Positions 52,429-60,630 of a stretch of DNA of 64,000 nt are shown here, piece by piece. The translations under genes were made by a program, and so were the position numbers. Each line of letters starts with the position of its first letter. Position 1 is the first letter of the stretch. The notes beneath the pieces are model-generated. The model was not told the DNA's origin and searched no databases. It worked only from the letters and a program-made list of their open reading frames with translations. The stretch spans positions 1 through 64,000 of the forward strand of contig NZ_JAGGKV010000026.1 of assembly GCF_017874035.1 (NCBI RefSeq), given 5' to 3'. This DNA is from Paenibacillus aceris. GTDB taxonomy: Bacteria > Bacillota > Bacilli > Paenibacillales > NBRC-103111.

Positions 52429-53088
52429 TTAGTCTGTTGAACGATAGCGTTGTTGGATGAGTTCCATTCGTGTTTGCAATTCGATTAAATCCTTTTGCTC
52501 AATTGTCTCAACGTATGTGGAGATTTGAGAGTTGATATCCTTGATCCCCGTAAGAAGAAGTCGACGATTTAATCGTTTCGCTTCCCCTCCCAATTTTAAA
52601 AATGGGTTAATTGCGCCATTAAGGTCCTTGAAAATCAAACGTTGTATATTATGATTCATGTTTGCATCGTTAAGTTCTTTTAGCTGCGGGATTAACCTGC
52701 CTACTCTTGAAAGTAAGCTTAGCGTTTTTTCAACGATTTCGTCATCCAATGTGCTCTTTTGCCCCTCAGAGATGATCGTCTCTTCGATAACATGAATATA
52801 CTCTGTTATTGGCTCCCAGAATGGATCACTTTCTATTTTCGGTACGATTTCATTATCCGTATTGGTTCTGCTTGCAGGCTCTATCTTTGGTGAAGAACCA
52901 CTAGTAGAACCTGAGATATTTGGCCTTTTTAATGCGGCATCATGTCGACCAAATACGATAATACTTCCTATCGAAAAAGTAGTTGGCACTAATAAGTTAA
53001 GTGCGCCAGGTAGAAACCGGGCAGTTAAAAGACTTACTATATATCCAACAACTGAAATGCCGATAGCGACTTTTAATTTCGAGTGCAA
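52429..53088 (-). CDS. xpaC: XpaC-like membrane protein, TTG start
   Basis: About 219 residues. Two short N-terminal helices (VAIGISVVGYIVSLL, LNLLVPTTFSIGSIIVFG), then a soluble helical domain. XpaC/5-bromo-4-chloroindolyl phosphate hydrolysis family proteins precede telA in many Bacillota. The TTG at 53088 is preferred, with GGGGGGAG 4 bases upstream; the longer frame starts inside the preceding terminator. Confidence 0.7.
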   Translation of the reverse strand: MHSKLKVAIGISVVGYIVSLLTARFLPGALNLLVPTTFSIGSIIVFGRHDAALKRPNISGSTSGSSPKIEPASRTNTDNEIVPKIESDPFWEPITEYIHVIEETIISEGQKSTLDDEIVEKTLSLLSRVGRLIPQLKELNDANMNHNIQRLIFKDLNGAINPFLKLGGEAKRLNRRLLLTGIKDINSQISTYVETIEQKDLIELQTRMELIQQRYRSTD

Positions 53089-53145
53089 GATACTCCCCCC
53101 CTTGAATAACTCTATTATACATTCAAAAGACAAATCCATACAAAA

Positions 53146-53186
53146 CCAAAGCGAAAAAGAAGAAGACCTCCGCATCCGCAGAAGCC
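53146..53186 (-). terminator. Terminator-like hairpin upstream of xpaC
   Basis: As minus-strand RNA, GGCUUCUGC pairs with GCGGAGGUC over 9 bases with wobbles, then UUCUUCUUUUU. A second, stronger terminator lies at 53213-53250. Confidence 0.5.
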
Positions 53187-53212
53187 TTTTTCACCGTTGT
53201 CCATAGGTCACA

Positions 53213-53250
53213 AAAAAATAACCCATACAGGTCTCTCCCTGCCATGGGTC
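53213..53250 (-). terminator. Terminator of the Pro/Met-rich protein gene
   Basis: ACCCAT.CAGG / CCTG.ATGGGT stem with TTATTTTTTTG downstream on the minus strand. Confidence 0.8.
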
Positions 53251-53276
53251 AATTTTAGTGTTTTTTTGGTTACTGA

Positions 53277-53588
53277 TTAGTATTTACAGATGCAGCGAGT
53301 AATGATAACAAGCAAAATAAACAGAACCAGAATACTTCCTATACTATTGTTGTTGTACGAGCAAACTTTGGCTACCGGGGCTACCGCAACTGGTTTAGGG
53401 AATACGAACGAAGTTTGTTGGTACGATGCGTGCAGGTGAATATCGTTGTGCACCGGTTTATGCATAATTGGAGCTGGCTGTTGTGCGATCGGCATCGGCA
53501 TCGGCATTGGCATCGGGGCCGGGGCAGGCATTGGCATTGGGGCAGGCATCGGAGCAATTGGATAATTTGGAGCTTTAACAAATTCCAT
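53277..53588 (-). CDS. Pro/Met/Ala-rich protein with YjcZ-like C-terminal helix
   Basis: 103 residues. A low-complexity N-terminal part made of PMPAP/PMPMP repeats, a His-containing middle and a C-terminal membrane helix NNNSIGSILVLFILLVIITRC, similar to YjcZ-type small sporulation proteins. AAGGAGGTG precedes the ATG by 7 bases. Possibly a spore coat or forespore membrane protein. Confidence 0.6.
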   Translation of the reverse strand: MEFVKAPNYPIAPMPAPMPMPAPAPMPMPMPMPIAQQPAPIMHKPVHNDIHLHASYQQTSFVFPKPVAVAPVAKVCSYNNNSIGSILVLFILLVIITRCICKY

Positions 53589-53599
53589 GGTGGAGCACC

Positions 53600-53841
53600 T
53601 CCTTAGAATAATGAAGCTTTTAAACTCATGTTGTTATCGTTAAGGTTGGGTGAATAGCTTACAACATCAGTCTATGGGGGAGCACCTACCACGAACACGG
53701 TAAACACCCAGATTACCCAAAAATGGTTACGTATCATGGGCGAACAAGCCTCAGGCAGATGCCCGCTTGTACATGTGGAGTCTTGCGATGGTGGAACCCT
53801 CGTATTGCATTGAAAAACAGCTCAGGGCGTAACGTTGCAAC
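53600..53841. other. Intergenic, no gene seen
   Basis: Moderately G+C-rich stretch without a supported frame. Short minus-strand fragments (MQYEGSTIARLHMYKRA) could be relics of a gene but I cannot identify one. Confidence 0.45.
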
Positions 53842-53880
53842 AAAAAAACGGCGGTCAGGAACAAGTTCCTGACACACCGT
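53842..53880 (-). terminator. Terminator of the MBL-fold gene
   Basis: ACGG..GTCAGGAAC / GTTCCTGAC..CCGT followed by TTTTTTTG on the minus strand, directly after the stop. Confidence 0.9.
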
Positions 53881-53886
53881 CTTGTC

Positions 53887-54510
53887 TTACACATATGGAT
53901 TGTTGTCTCTTTCGAAACCAATCGTAGTTTTAGCGCCATGTCCCGAATAGACGACAACATCATCTTCGAGAATGAACAATTTATCTTGAATGGAGTCCAA
54001 CAGCTCATTGTTATTCCCGCCAGGCAGATCCGTCCGGCCTACCGACAGTTTAAACAGGACATCCCCGCTGAACAAATGTTTGTCATATAGGAAGCTGACG
54101 CTCCCCGGAGAGTGACCGGGAGTATGGAATACTTTGAGCTTGATGCCCAAAAACTCTAAAATTTGTCCCTCATCCAGCGCGTATTCCGCGGGTTCCGTTT
54201 CAATCAGGACCCCCAGCTCCGGCCAGCGGGCGGAACCGTTCTTCTTCGGATTCGTCAGCCAGTCGGCTTCCAAATCGTGAACGTACACAGGGCAATTTTT
54301 GAGCTTGCGGATTTCATCAACGCCGCCGATATGATCAAAATGAGCATGCGTCAGAAGAATCGCTTCAATATCCAAATCGGCAATCTTTTTGATTAACGAC
54401 TTCGGATTCATACCAGGATCGATGATAATGCCTTTTTTTGTTTCCGGATCTGATAGTAAGTATGCGTTCGTGCTTACGGGTCCTAGAACAAATGTATCTA
54501 TGTTAATCAT
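53887..54510 (-). CDS. MBL-fold metallo-hydrolase, glyoxalase II-like
   Basis: 207 residues. Metal-binding THAHFDH, His in FHTPGHSPGS, Asp in LFSGDVLF and the last His in YSGHG. Length and motifs match the YqgX/GloB-like group of thiolester hydrolases. Cytoplasmic. Gap of 22 bases to the upstream thioredoxin-like gene suggests an operon. Confidence 0.88.
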   Translation of the reverse strand: MINIDTFVLGPVSTNAYLLSDPETKKGIIIDPGMNPKSLIKKIADLDIEAILLTHAHFDHIGGVDEIRKLKNCPVYVHDLEADWLTNPKKNGSARWPELGVLIETEPAEYALDEGQILEFLGIKLKVFHTPGHSPGSVSFLYDKHLFSGDVLFKLSVGRTDLPGGNNNELLDSIQDKLFILEDDVVVYSGHGAKTTIGFERDNNPYV

Positions 54511-54532
54511 ATGCCCTCACTTTAGAATTCAC

Positions 54533-55099
54533 TTAGAACGACTCGATTAAGTCACGAAGTTCCTTCACGATAACAGCATGGTATCCGTTACCTTCACCAT
54601 ATTGACGGCCCATTTCGGCTCTGGCTACTTGAATTTTTTCGTTATAATCCGGCGCTTCGCGATCTGGATTTTCTTTTTTGAACTGCGTCATGACCGCCTG
54701 TACGTTTTTCGGACGAGGGCCCCAGTGTCCAAGCACGAAACCGCCTGTATCTGTAAACACAACGATCGGAATTGCACGGCCGCCACCTGTCAGGAATTGG
54801 TCGATTACATCGTAGTTTTGCTCAATAATCAACACTTCTACAGGCACACCGCTGTTCTCCAGCGCTTTGAATACGACAGGTACGTTGCGAACAACGTCAC
54901 CGCACCAATCCGCAGCAATAATGACACAGCGCAGATCATCACGGTTGTTTAGAGAATCGAAATATTCCTTATCCTCTTCATTGTCCCATGCAAATCCGTT
55001 GTAGTAATCCAAAAATTTCTCTTTATTTTTCTCCATGCCGTCAATGAATTGCTGTGGCTTTAAGCCTGTGCGCAATTTGCTTGCAAGATTCGTACTCAT
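54533..55099 (-). CDS. Thioredoxin-like protein with WCGDV in place of CxxC
   Basis: 188 residues of the Thioredoxin_9 type. The active-site position reads ADWCGDVVRNVP, so only the first Cys is kept. The cis-Pro region RAIPIVVFTDTGG is present. Single-Cys activity (for example bacillithiol chemistry) is possible. Two-gene operon with the MBL hydrolase. Confidence 0.82.
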   Translation of the reverse strand: MSTNLASKLRTGLKPQQFIDGMEKNKEKFLDYYNGFAWDNEEDKEYFDSLNNRDDLRCVIIAADWCGDVVRNVPVVFKALENSGVPVEVLIIEQNYDVIDQFLTGGGRAIPIVVFTDTGGFVLGHWGPRPKNVQAVMTQFKKENPDREAPDYNEKIQVARAEMGRQYGEGNGYHAVIVKELRDLIESF

Positions 55100-55212
55100 C
55101 GCTACCCATCCTCCTAATAAGGGATCTTTGAACGTAGATCAAAGTCTCTCCTTTTTCATGATTCTTCCTTATTATTGTAACAAATTGAATCGAAAGCGCC
55201 AAATCTAGGAAG

Positions 55213-55812
55213 CTAATTTTTCGCTTTTCTTTTCAAATAGATTTGATATCCCACGTATAAAAGCGTTAGAACAATTGCTGCAATTATTAATGGCTTAATA
55301 TAAGGTCCTGCAATTTGATCAATTGTTTCCCAGTTATCTTTGAGTTTCATGCCTAAGTAAACATAGAGAAATGAATACGGAATTAAGGCTAAACCGGTGT
55401 ACAGCGTAAATTTGCCAAGCGGCATTTTGGCCATGCCACCAGGTAGGGATATGGCGTGACGAACAATAGGAATGAATCTGGCTGTAAAAATCATGCCCGT
55501 ACCGTAGCGGTTGAACCACGCTTCAGCAACATCGATATGATGCTTGCTAATCAGCAAGTATTTGCCGTACTTCTCCAGGAAAGGTCTGCCTCCATAGCGT
55601 CCGATCCAATAAAGCACGATTTGTGCTAATGTTCCGCCGATAACCGCGCAAACAATGGCACCGAGAAAATGAATTTCGCCTTTGGATACCAAATAGCCGG
55701 CATAGGCAAGAAGCAGCTCGTTCGGAATTACTTCCAGCATCAATCCGAGGAAAATCCCCCAATACCCAAGCCCTTCCAAGTAAAGCAAAACATTGTGAAT
55801 CAACTCACTCAT
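55213..55812 (-). CDS. DedA family membrane protein
   Basis: 199 residues with four or five helices and the DedA/SNARE-associated motifs IPNELLLAYAGYL, GGTLAQIVLYWIGRYGG and FTARFIPIVRHAISLPGGMAKM. The conserved Arg and Gly residues fit undecaprenyl-phosphate or phospholipid flippase activity known for the family. Confidence 0.9.
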   Translation of the reverse strand: MSELIHNVLLYLEGLGYWGIFLGLMLEVIPNELLLAYAGYLVSKGEIHFLGAIVCAVIGGTLAQIVLYWIGRYGGRPFLEKYGKYLLISKHHIDVAEAWFNRYGTGMIFTARFIPIVRHAISLPGGMAKMPLGKFTLYTGLALIPYSFLYVYLGMKLKDNWETIDQIAGPYIKPLIIAAIVLTLLYVGYQIYLKRKAKN

Positions 55813-55881
55813 TCATGAACCCTCTCTCCCTCAATTATCCATTCCAAATCTACCTTTCATTCTAACACAGGCGAGCTCTGA

Positions 55882-56802
55882 TCAACCAGTTTCCCCGTTG
55901 TCACCCTCTGTCTGCGCTGCAAAATAGGAGAGTATATGATCTTTGCAGGCTTTCACCGGCGGACTTAATTCTTTGCTTGCGCGATGAATGAGACCGTGTT
56001 CGAGCGGGATCGCCTCCTCCCCTTCCAGCTGCAGCAGCTTGCCTGACCGCAGTTCTTCCTGAACCGTGCTTCGCGGCATCAAGGAAAGTCCCATCCCGTA
56101 CATCAGTGTTTGTTTGATCATCTCAGAGCTGTCGAACTCAAGCGCTGACAAGGCTGGTTGCCCCTTGTCGGTGAGGAACTGATGGGCAAGCGTCTGGTAA
56201 ATGCAGCGCCCGCCAAAGCCGATGACCGGAACATGCGACGCCGCTTCCCAGCCATCCCGCCCGACTTGACGGACTAGGGCCGGAGCCCCCACCCAGATTA
56301 ATTCATCCTGCATAAGCGGGATAAAAGTTAACTGGCGAACCTCCGGATCACGCGGAACGATCCCCAAATCTACGCGGTACGCAGACACCTCTTGGGTAAT
56401 GTCGCGGTGAAACCCAGTCTCCAGCTGCAGCTGGATCTGTGGATATTGCCTGAACAGGGACGGCAGCAGCTGCGGGAGATGCGGCACGCAGAACGATTCC
56501 AGTGCGCGGAGACGAACCGTCCCCTTCGGTTCATCCATCCCGTTTAATTTATCCTGAAGCGACTCGCCAAGCTGCAGGTAACGATAGGCATAGGGAGCAA
56601 CCTCTCGGCCTGCAGCCGTCAGTTCCACGCCCCGCGGCAAACGCTCGAACAACGTTTGACCGAGGGTTTGTTCCAGCTGATGGATATGCGTCGTAACCGT
56701 CGATTGTACATAACCGAGCTTAAGAGCTGCCTTGCTGAAGCTCTTTTCCTCCATCACCGTGATGAACGTCTTCATACTCCGTCCGTCCAGATGTTCAATC
56801 AT
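55882..56802 (-). CDS. LysR family transcriptional regulator
   Basis: About 306 residues. HTH MKTFITVMEEKSFSKAALKLG ... STVTTHIHQLEQTLGQTLFER and a type 2 periplasmic-binding effector domain. The start at 56802 (MIEHLDGRSMKTF) is favoured over 56856, with GGTGAAGTGGGA just upstream. It is divergent from the HPP family gene and probably controls it. Confidence 0.88.
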   Translation of the reverse strand: MIEHLDGRSMKTFITVMEEKSFSKAALKLGYVQSTVTTHIHQLEQTLGQTLFERLPRGVELTAAGREVAPYAYRYLQLGESLQDKLNGMDEPKGTVRLRALESFCVPHLPQLLPSLFRQYPQIQLQLETGFHRDITQEVSAYRVDLGIVPRDPEVRQLTFIPLMQDELIWVGAPALVRQVGRDGWEAASHVPVIGFGGRCIYQTLAHQFLTDKGQPALSALEFDSSEMIKQTLMYGMGLSLMPRSTVQEELRSGKLLQLEGEEAIPLEHGLIHRASKELSPPVKACKDHILSYFAAQTEGDNGETG

Positions 56803-56922
56803 TCCCACTTCACCTACCCATCGAATTATCAAATATGTCTGATTGATATTATTCATTTTTCAAATACCTATTCTCATGATAGCATCAGAACAACGACAAG
56901 AAAAGAGGAGGAGTACCGCTGC

Positions 56923-57414
56923 ATGCAACTCAGATCGATTATAAAATCCAAACCAGCCGCCAAGCAGCTGGCCAGGTTCATCCCCGGCATCGGCGGCTTT
57001 CTCGCCATCCTGCTCTGCAGTACCGCCGGTGAGCTCGTCCACGCCCCGCTGCTCATGGCGCCGCTTGGCGCCTCCTGCGTCATCGCCTTCGTGCTCCCGC
57101 AGAGCCCGCTCGCGCAGCCCCGCAGCCTCATCGGCGGCCACCTGCTCAGCACGCTCATCGGGCTGTGCGCCCTCGCCGCCTTCGGCGTCCATGCGTGGAG
57201 CCTCGCCCTCGCGGTCGGCGCCGCCATCACGCTCATGCAGCTTACGCGCACGCTGCATCCACCGGCCGGCGCCGATCCGCTGCTCGTGATGCTCACCGGC
57301 GCGAGCTGGGGCTTCCTGCTCACGCCGGTGCTGCTCGGCGCTGCGCTGCTCGTGCTGGTTGCCCTTGGCTACCACCGGGCAACCGGCACCCGTTACCCCA
57401 CCGCCTGGTGGTAA
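56923..57414 (+). CDS. HPP family membrane protein
   Basis: 163 residues with four or five membrane helices and the HPP signature LHPPAGADPLL. Members have been proposed to carry nitrite in plastids. The bacterial role is open. GAGGAGGAG lies 9 bases before the ATG at 56923. The gene is extremely G+C-rich compared with flanking DNA. Confidence 0.82.
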   Translation: MQLRSIIKSKPAAKQLARFIPGIGGFLAILLCSTAGELVHAPLLMAPLGASCVIAFVLPQSPLAQPRSLIGGHLLSTLIGLCALAAFGVHAWSLALAVGAAITLMQLTRTLHPPAGADPLLVMLTGASWGFLLTPVLLGAALLVLVALGYHRATGTRYPTAWW

Positions 57415-57491
57415 CGCCAATAAACAGATTCATGCGATGACAAGCCCCTGCATAAAATGTACAAGTATGTTTGTACAGGAGGCGGGTCCCT

Positions 57492-57938
57492 ATGTCCCAA
57501 GTATGGATTGTAAAACGCAAGCATTTCTATTTGACAGCCCTTGTGCTGCTGCTGCTTCTCTCCGGCGTGCTCTATTTGAGCCGCGGGAAAATTGTCCCTA
57601 CACTGGCCGAGCCCGGGTCCGAAAGAACCATTCACATGGTTGTGGGCGAGTTTAAATCAACGACCAAAGACGGGAAAACGATTGAAGCGTACCGCTGGGA
57701 TCCCGGCACCATTCTCATTCAAAAAGGCGAAAGAATCAAACTGAGCATTTACGGCGTCAACGGTGAAAGCCATCCTTTTCTTATCGAAGGACTTAACATT
57801 AGCGGTGAAGTCAAAAAAGGAAAAGAAACGATCGTTCATTTCACCGCCGAGCAGGAAGGTACGTACCGCATCATTTGTCTGACACATACCGATTTCGCTC
57901 ACAGCGGCCCAATGATCGGTTACCTGGTAGTGGATTAG
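57492..57938 (+). CDS. Membrane-anchored cupredoxin-like protein
   Basis: 148 residues. One N-terminal helix (FYLTALVLLLLLSGVLYLS) and an extracytoplasmic cupredoxin fold with candidate copper ligands His in ESHPFLIEG, Cys and His in IICLTHTDFAHSG and Met in GPMIGY. Electron transfer or copper handling outside the membrane. ATG at 57492 with AGGAGG 9 bases upstream. Confidence 0.78.
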   Translation: MSQVWIVKRKHFYLTALVLLLLLSGVLYLSRGKIVPTLAEPGSERTIHMVVGEFKSTTKDGKTIEAYRWDPGTILIQKGERIKLSIYGVNGESHPFLIEGLNISGEVKKGKETIVHFTAEQEGTYRIICLTHTDFAHSGPMIGYLVVD

Positions 57939-57943
57939 CGTCT

Positions 57944-57972
57944 AGCGATTCTTCAATCGGCGCTATTTTTTC
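57944..57972 (+). terminator. Terminator of the cupredoxin gene
   Basis: TAGCG..ATT / AAT..CGCTA stem followed by TTTTTT. Confidence 0.7.
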
Positions 57973-58104
57973 AATGAATACCTTATGGCCTTCTGCTTAT
58001 CCGACGCTTCTTAAAGGCGCTTGGCATACAGAAGTAGCAATAAGGTTTCTTTTCGTTTACACTGTTGCCAAGTTCAATGATTTTTCGTGAAGAAGGTGCT
58101 TAAT

Positions 58105-58785
58105 TTGAAAACCCAGATCCTTGTTGCCGATGATGATGCTCACATTAGGGAATTGCTTCGTTTCGTATTTTCCAAAGAAGGCTTTGCGGTATTTGAAGCA
58201 GCAGACGGAAAGCAAGCATCGGAGCTGATGGAGCGCGAGCAGATTCATTTGGCGGTTGTCGATGTGATGATGCCGCTGCGTGACGGACTCGCCTTATGCG
58301 CTGAAATTCGCGAGCATTACGATATTCCAGTTCTTCTTTTGACCGCCAAGGGAGGGCTTGAGGATAAGGAGCGAGGCTTTGCGTCCGGAACTGATGACTA
58401 CATGGTGAAACCGTTCGAGCCTAAGGAATTATTGTTTCGCGTGCGCGCCTTATTGCGTCGCTACCAGCTTGTCTCCTCGGAAAAGATTACGTTAAACCAG
58501 ACCATGATCAATCTCAAAAGCTATGAAGTGATCTCCCGAGGGCAAACTCTGCTTCTCCCGCTCAAAGAATTTCAGCTGCTCGCGCAATTAGCCAGCCATC
58601 CTGGACGTATTTTTACGCGGGAACAGTTGATTCAAATGCTCTGGGGAAGCGACTACCAAGGCGACAGCCGGACCATCGATGTGCATATTAAGCGGCTAAG
58701 GGAGCGATTTCAGGACATGGCTGACGACTTCGTTCTTACAACCGTTCGGGGGCTTGGCTACAAGCTTGAGGTGACTGCAGGGTGA
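58105..58785 (+). CDS. hssR: HssR-like response regulator (heme sensing)
   Basis: About 226 residues. Receiver domain with ADDD, Asp in VVDVMMP and the segment DKERGFASGTDDYMVKPFEP, very close to HssR of Staphylococcus (DKERAFISGTDDYVTKPFEV). An OmpR winged helix ending TTVRGLGYKLE follows. TTG at 58105 with AAGGTG 6 bases upstream is the likely start (MKTQILVADDD). Overlaps the kinase gene by 4 bases. HssRS responds to heme stress and drives the hrtAB exporter in known cases; no hrtAB is seen here. Confidence 0.78.
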   Translation: MKTQILVADDDAHIRELLRFVFSKEGFAVFEAADGKQASELMEREQIHLAVVDVMMPLRDGLALCAEIREHYDIPVLLLTAKGGLEDKERGFASGTDDYMVKPFEPKELLFRVRALLRRYQLVSSEKITLNQTMINLKSYEVISRGQTLLLPLKEFQLLAQLASHPGRIFTREQLIQMLWGSDYQGDSRTIDVHIKRLRERFQDMADDFVLTTVRGLGYKLEVTAG

Positions 58786-60161
58786 AGACGCTATATTTCC
58801 GGATCGTTATAACCTTCATCGGGATCGCAATGGTCAGCAGTATGCTGGCCCTGCTGTTTTCAAACAGCTATTACTCGGCCAAACTGCGGGACGAAAACGA
58901 AGAACAAATTTGGCGTGTTACGAACGAAATCCGGTCCTTATATGAGCAAACGCCTGAGCTTGATCCGGCCATCTTTTTCACACATATCGCGGGCATGGGC
59001 TTTCAGCTGTATGCCGTTAATGATCGGATGGAAGGCACATTTTACGGGACGCCTTTCCGGCACACCCAACTCGATCCCGAACAAATCCGCCAGGTGTTGG
59101 CTGGACAAACCTACCGCGGCATTCTCGTAGAGCGTCATTTCCTGATGGTGACCGGCTTCTTTGAAAATAGTCTGAGAAACAGCATAGGCGTTCCTATTCA
59201 GGTGCAGGGAAAGCCATTCGCCCTATTCGTCCGGCCTAATTTGGAGCAGCAGATCGGTGGAGTGCGTGTTCTTATGGCCTTCCTGTTAGGACTTACTTTC
59301 TTATTCAGCATTCTCTTCATCGTTATTTTCTCTCAGTATATTGTGAAGCCCGTCAAAAGGCTGCGCGAAGCTACGAAACGGATCATTGGAGGCGATTTTA
59401 ATATCGCGATGGATGTCTCCCGGCAGGATGAGATCGGCGAGTTAGCCAGAGACTTCACCTACATGGCACAATCGCTCAAACAGCTGGATGAGATGCGGCA
59501 AGAATTCGTCGGCAATGTTTCCCACGAGATCCAGTCCCCTCTGACGTCCATACAAGGTTTCGCGCAGTCAATTCTGGACAAAGACACCTCCGAGGAAGAG
59601 AAGGAAAGGTATCTGCATGTCATTTTAGATGAAAGCAAGCGCCTCTCCTCCCTTAGCAAACAGCTCCTGACGCTAGCTTCTCTGGACAAAGAAAGTCATG
59701 TCGTCAAGCGGAGCGTCTTCCGGCTAGACGAGCAAATCCGTCAGATTCTAATCCTCACCGAGTGGCAGTGGACCGAGAAAGAAATTGCGATAGAGCTCGA
59801 TCTGCCGGAAGTGACGATTTCCGCGGATGCCCAACTGCTTCATCAAGTGTGGCAAAACTTTATTACAAACAGCATTAAATTTTGCCGGCGAGGTGATACC
59901 CTGCAGATCGGAATTCAGCTGCTGGAGAAGGACATTCTCGTGGAATTTAGCGATACCGGCATCGGGATTCCTGCGGATGAATTGCCGCAAATTTTCGACC
60001 GCTTCTACAAAGCCGACAAAGCGAGAAACCGCGCCAACACCGGAAGCGGCCTTGGACTCGCGATCGCGCAGAAAATTATTGCGCTCCATCATGGGCGCAT
60101 CGACGTGCAAAGCGATTTGGGCAAAGGCACCTCTTTCAAGGTGCGCCTTCCTCAAATCTAA
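58782..60161 (+). CDS. hssS: HssS-like sensor histidine kinase
   Basis: 459 residues. Two membrane helices flank an extracellular domain of about 130 residues, then HAMP, phospho-His in FVGNVSHEIQSPLTSI and an ATPase domain (NFITNSIKFC, DTGIGIP, GSGLGLAI). The motifs FYGTPFR and VTGFFEN agree with HssS (FYGEPFR, VTGFFDN). GTG start within the hssR stop (GTGA). Confidence 0.78.
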   Translation: MKTLYFRIVITFIGIAMVSSMLALLFSNSYYSAKLRDENEEQIWRVTNEIRSLYEQTPELDPAIFFTHIAGMGFQLYAVNDRMEGTFYGTPFRHTQLDPEQIRQVLAGQTYRGILVERHFLMVTGFFENSLRNSIGVPIQVQGKPFALFVRPNLEQQIGGVRVLMAFLLGLTFLFSILFIVIFSQYIVKPVKRLREATKRIIGGDFNIAMDVSRQDEIGELARDFTYMAQSLKQLDEMRQEFVGNVSHEIQSPLTSIQGFAQSILDKDTSEEEKERYLHVILDESKRLSSLSKQLLTLASLDKESHVVKRSVFRLDEQIRQILILTEWQWTEKEIAIELDLPEVTISADAQLLHQVWQNFITNSIKFCRRGDTLQIGIQLLEKDILVEFSDTGIGIPADELPQIFDRFYKADKARNRANTGSGLGLAIAQKIIALHHGRIDVQSDLGKGTSFKVRLPQI

Positions 60162-60251
60162 TTGAACATTGGGCTCCTTAGGTTCCCGTCCCTAGTGGCT
60201 CGAAGCCCACTCTATGCATACAAATAGTATAGAGGGAGTGTGGATGCAGTC

Positions 60252-60569
60252 ATGATCAACAACAATCAAAGTGAAAAACATAAACAGCAGCTGCCCAATG
60301 CCCGCAGCATTCGGAGGGCTTGCAGCAAGGAATTATACCGGACCGTGAAACGGTTGAAAATATGGCTAACCCCGGAGCAAGTCAAAGAGGCCGAGGAGCT
60401 GTATGTGAAAAAGGTAATGCTCAACCTCCCCTTCATCGTGGAGAACGGGTCTAACCGTAAAGCACTGTCCGACTGGTTTGACGTCAACGTAGGACCTGAG
60501 CTTGCTCCGATTTGGAATGTTGAGCCTGCAGCCTTAAACAGCGCTTTTCGCGATGCATTTGGCGGTTAA
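60252..60569 (+). CDS. Small hypothetical protein
   Basis: 105 residues, basic N-terminal half and helical C-terminal half (LTPEQVKEAEELYVKKVMLNL, ALSDWFDVNVGPELAPIWN). Not recognised. No signal peptide or membrane helix. Own transcription unit; AGGGAG lies 13 bases before the ATG, and a GTG at 60240 is possible. Confidence 0.55.
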   Translation: MINNNQSEKHKQQLPNARSIRRACSKELYRTVKRLKIWLTPEQVKEAEELYVKKVMLNLPFIVENGSNRKALSDWFDVNVGPELAPIWNVEPAALNSAFRDAFGG

Positions 60570-60576
60570 CTAAAGT

Positions 60577-60622
60577 GAAAAAAGGCCATGCGTATGTCAA
60601 CCATACGTCATGACCTTTTTTT
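60577..60622. terminator. Bidirectional terminator
   Basis: AAAAAAGG..ATG.GTATG / CATAC..CAT..CCTTTTTT between converging genes. Confidence 0.88.
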
Positions 60623-60630
60623 ATTGGTAA

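Noticed and set aside
53600..53841. Possible structured RNA or relic gene
   Set aside because: No known RNA pattern, and the short frames could not be linked to any family.
56860..57420. 186-codon minus-strand open frame over the HPP gene
   Set aside because: The high G+C content produces long frames on both strands. The composition is low-complexity (E/G/R/A) and there is no start signal.
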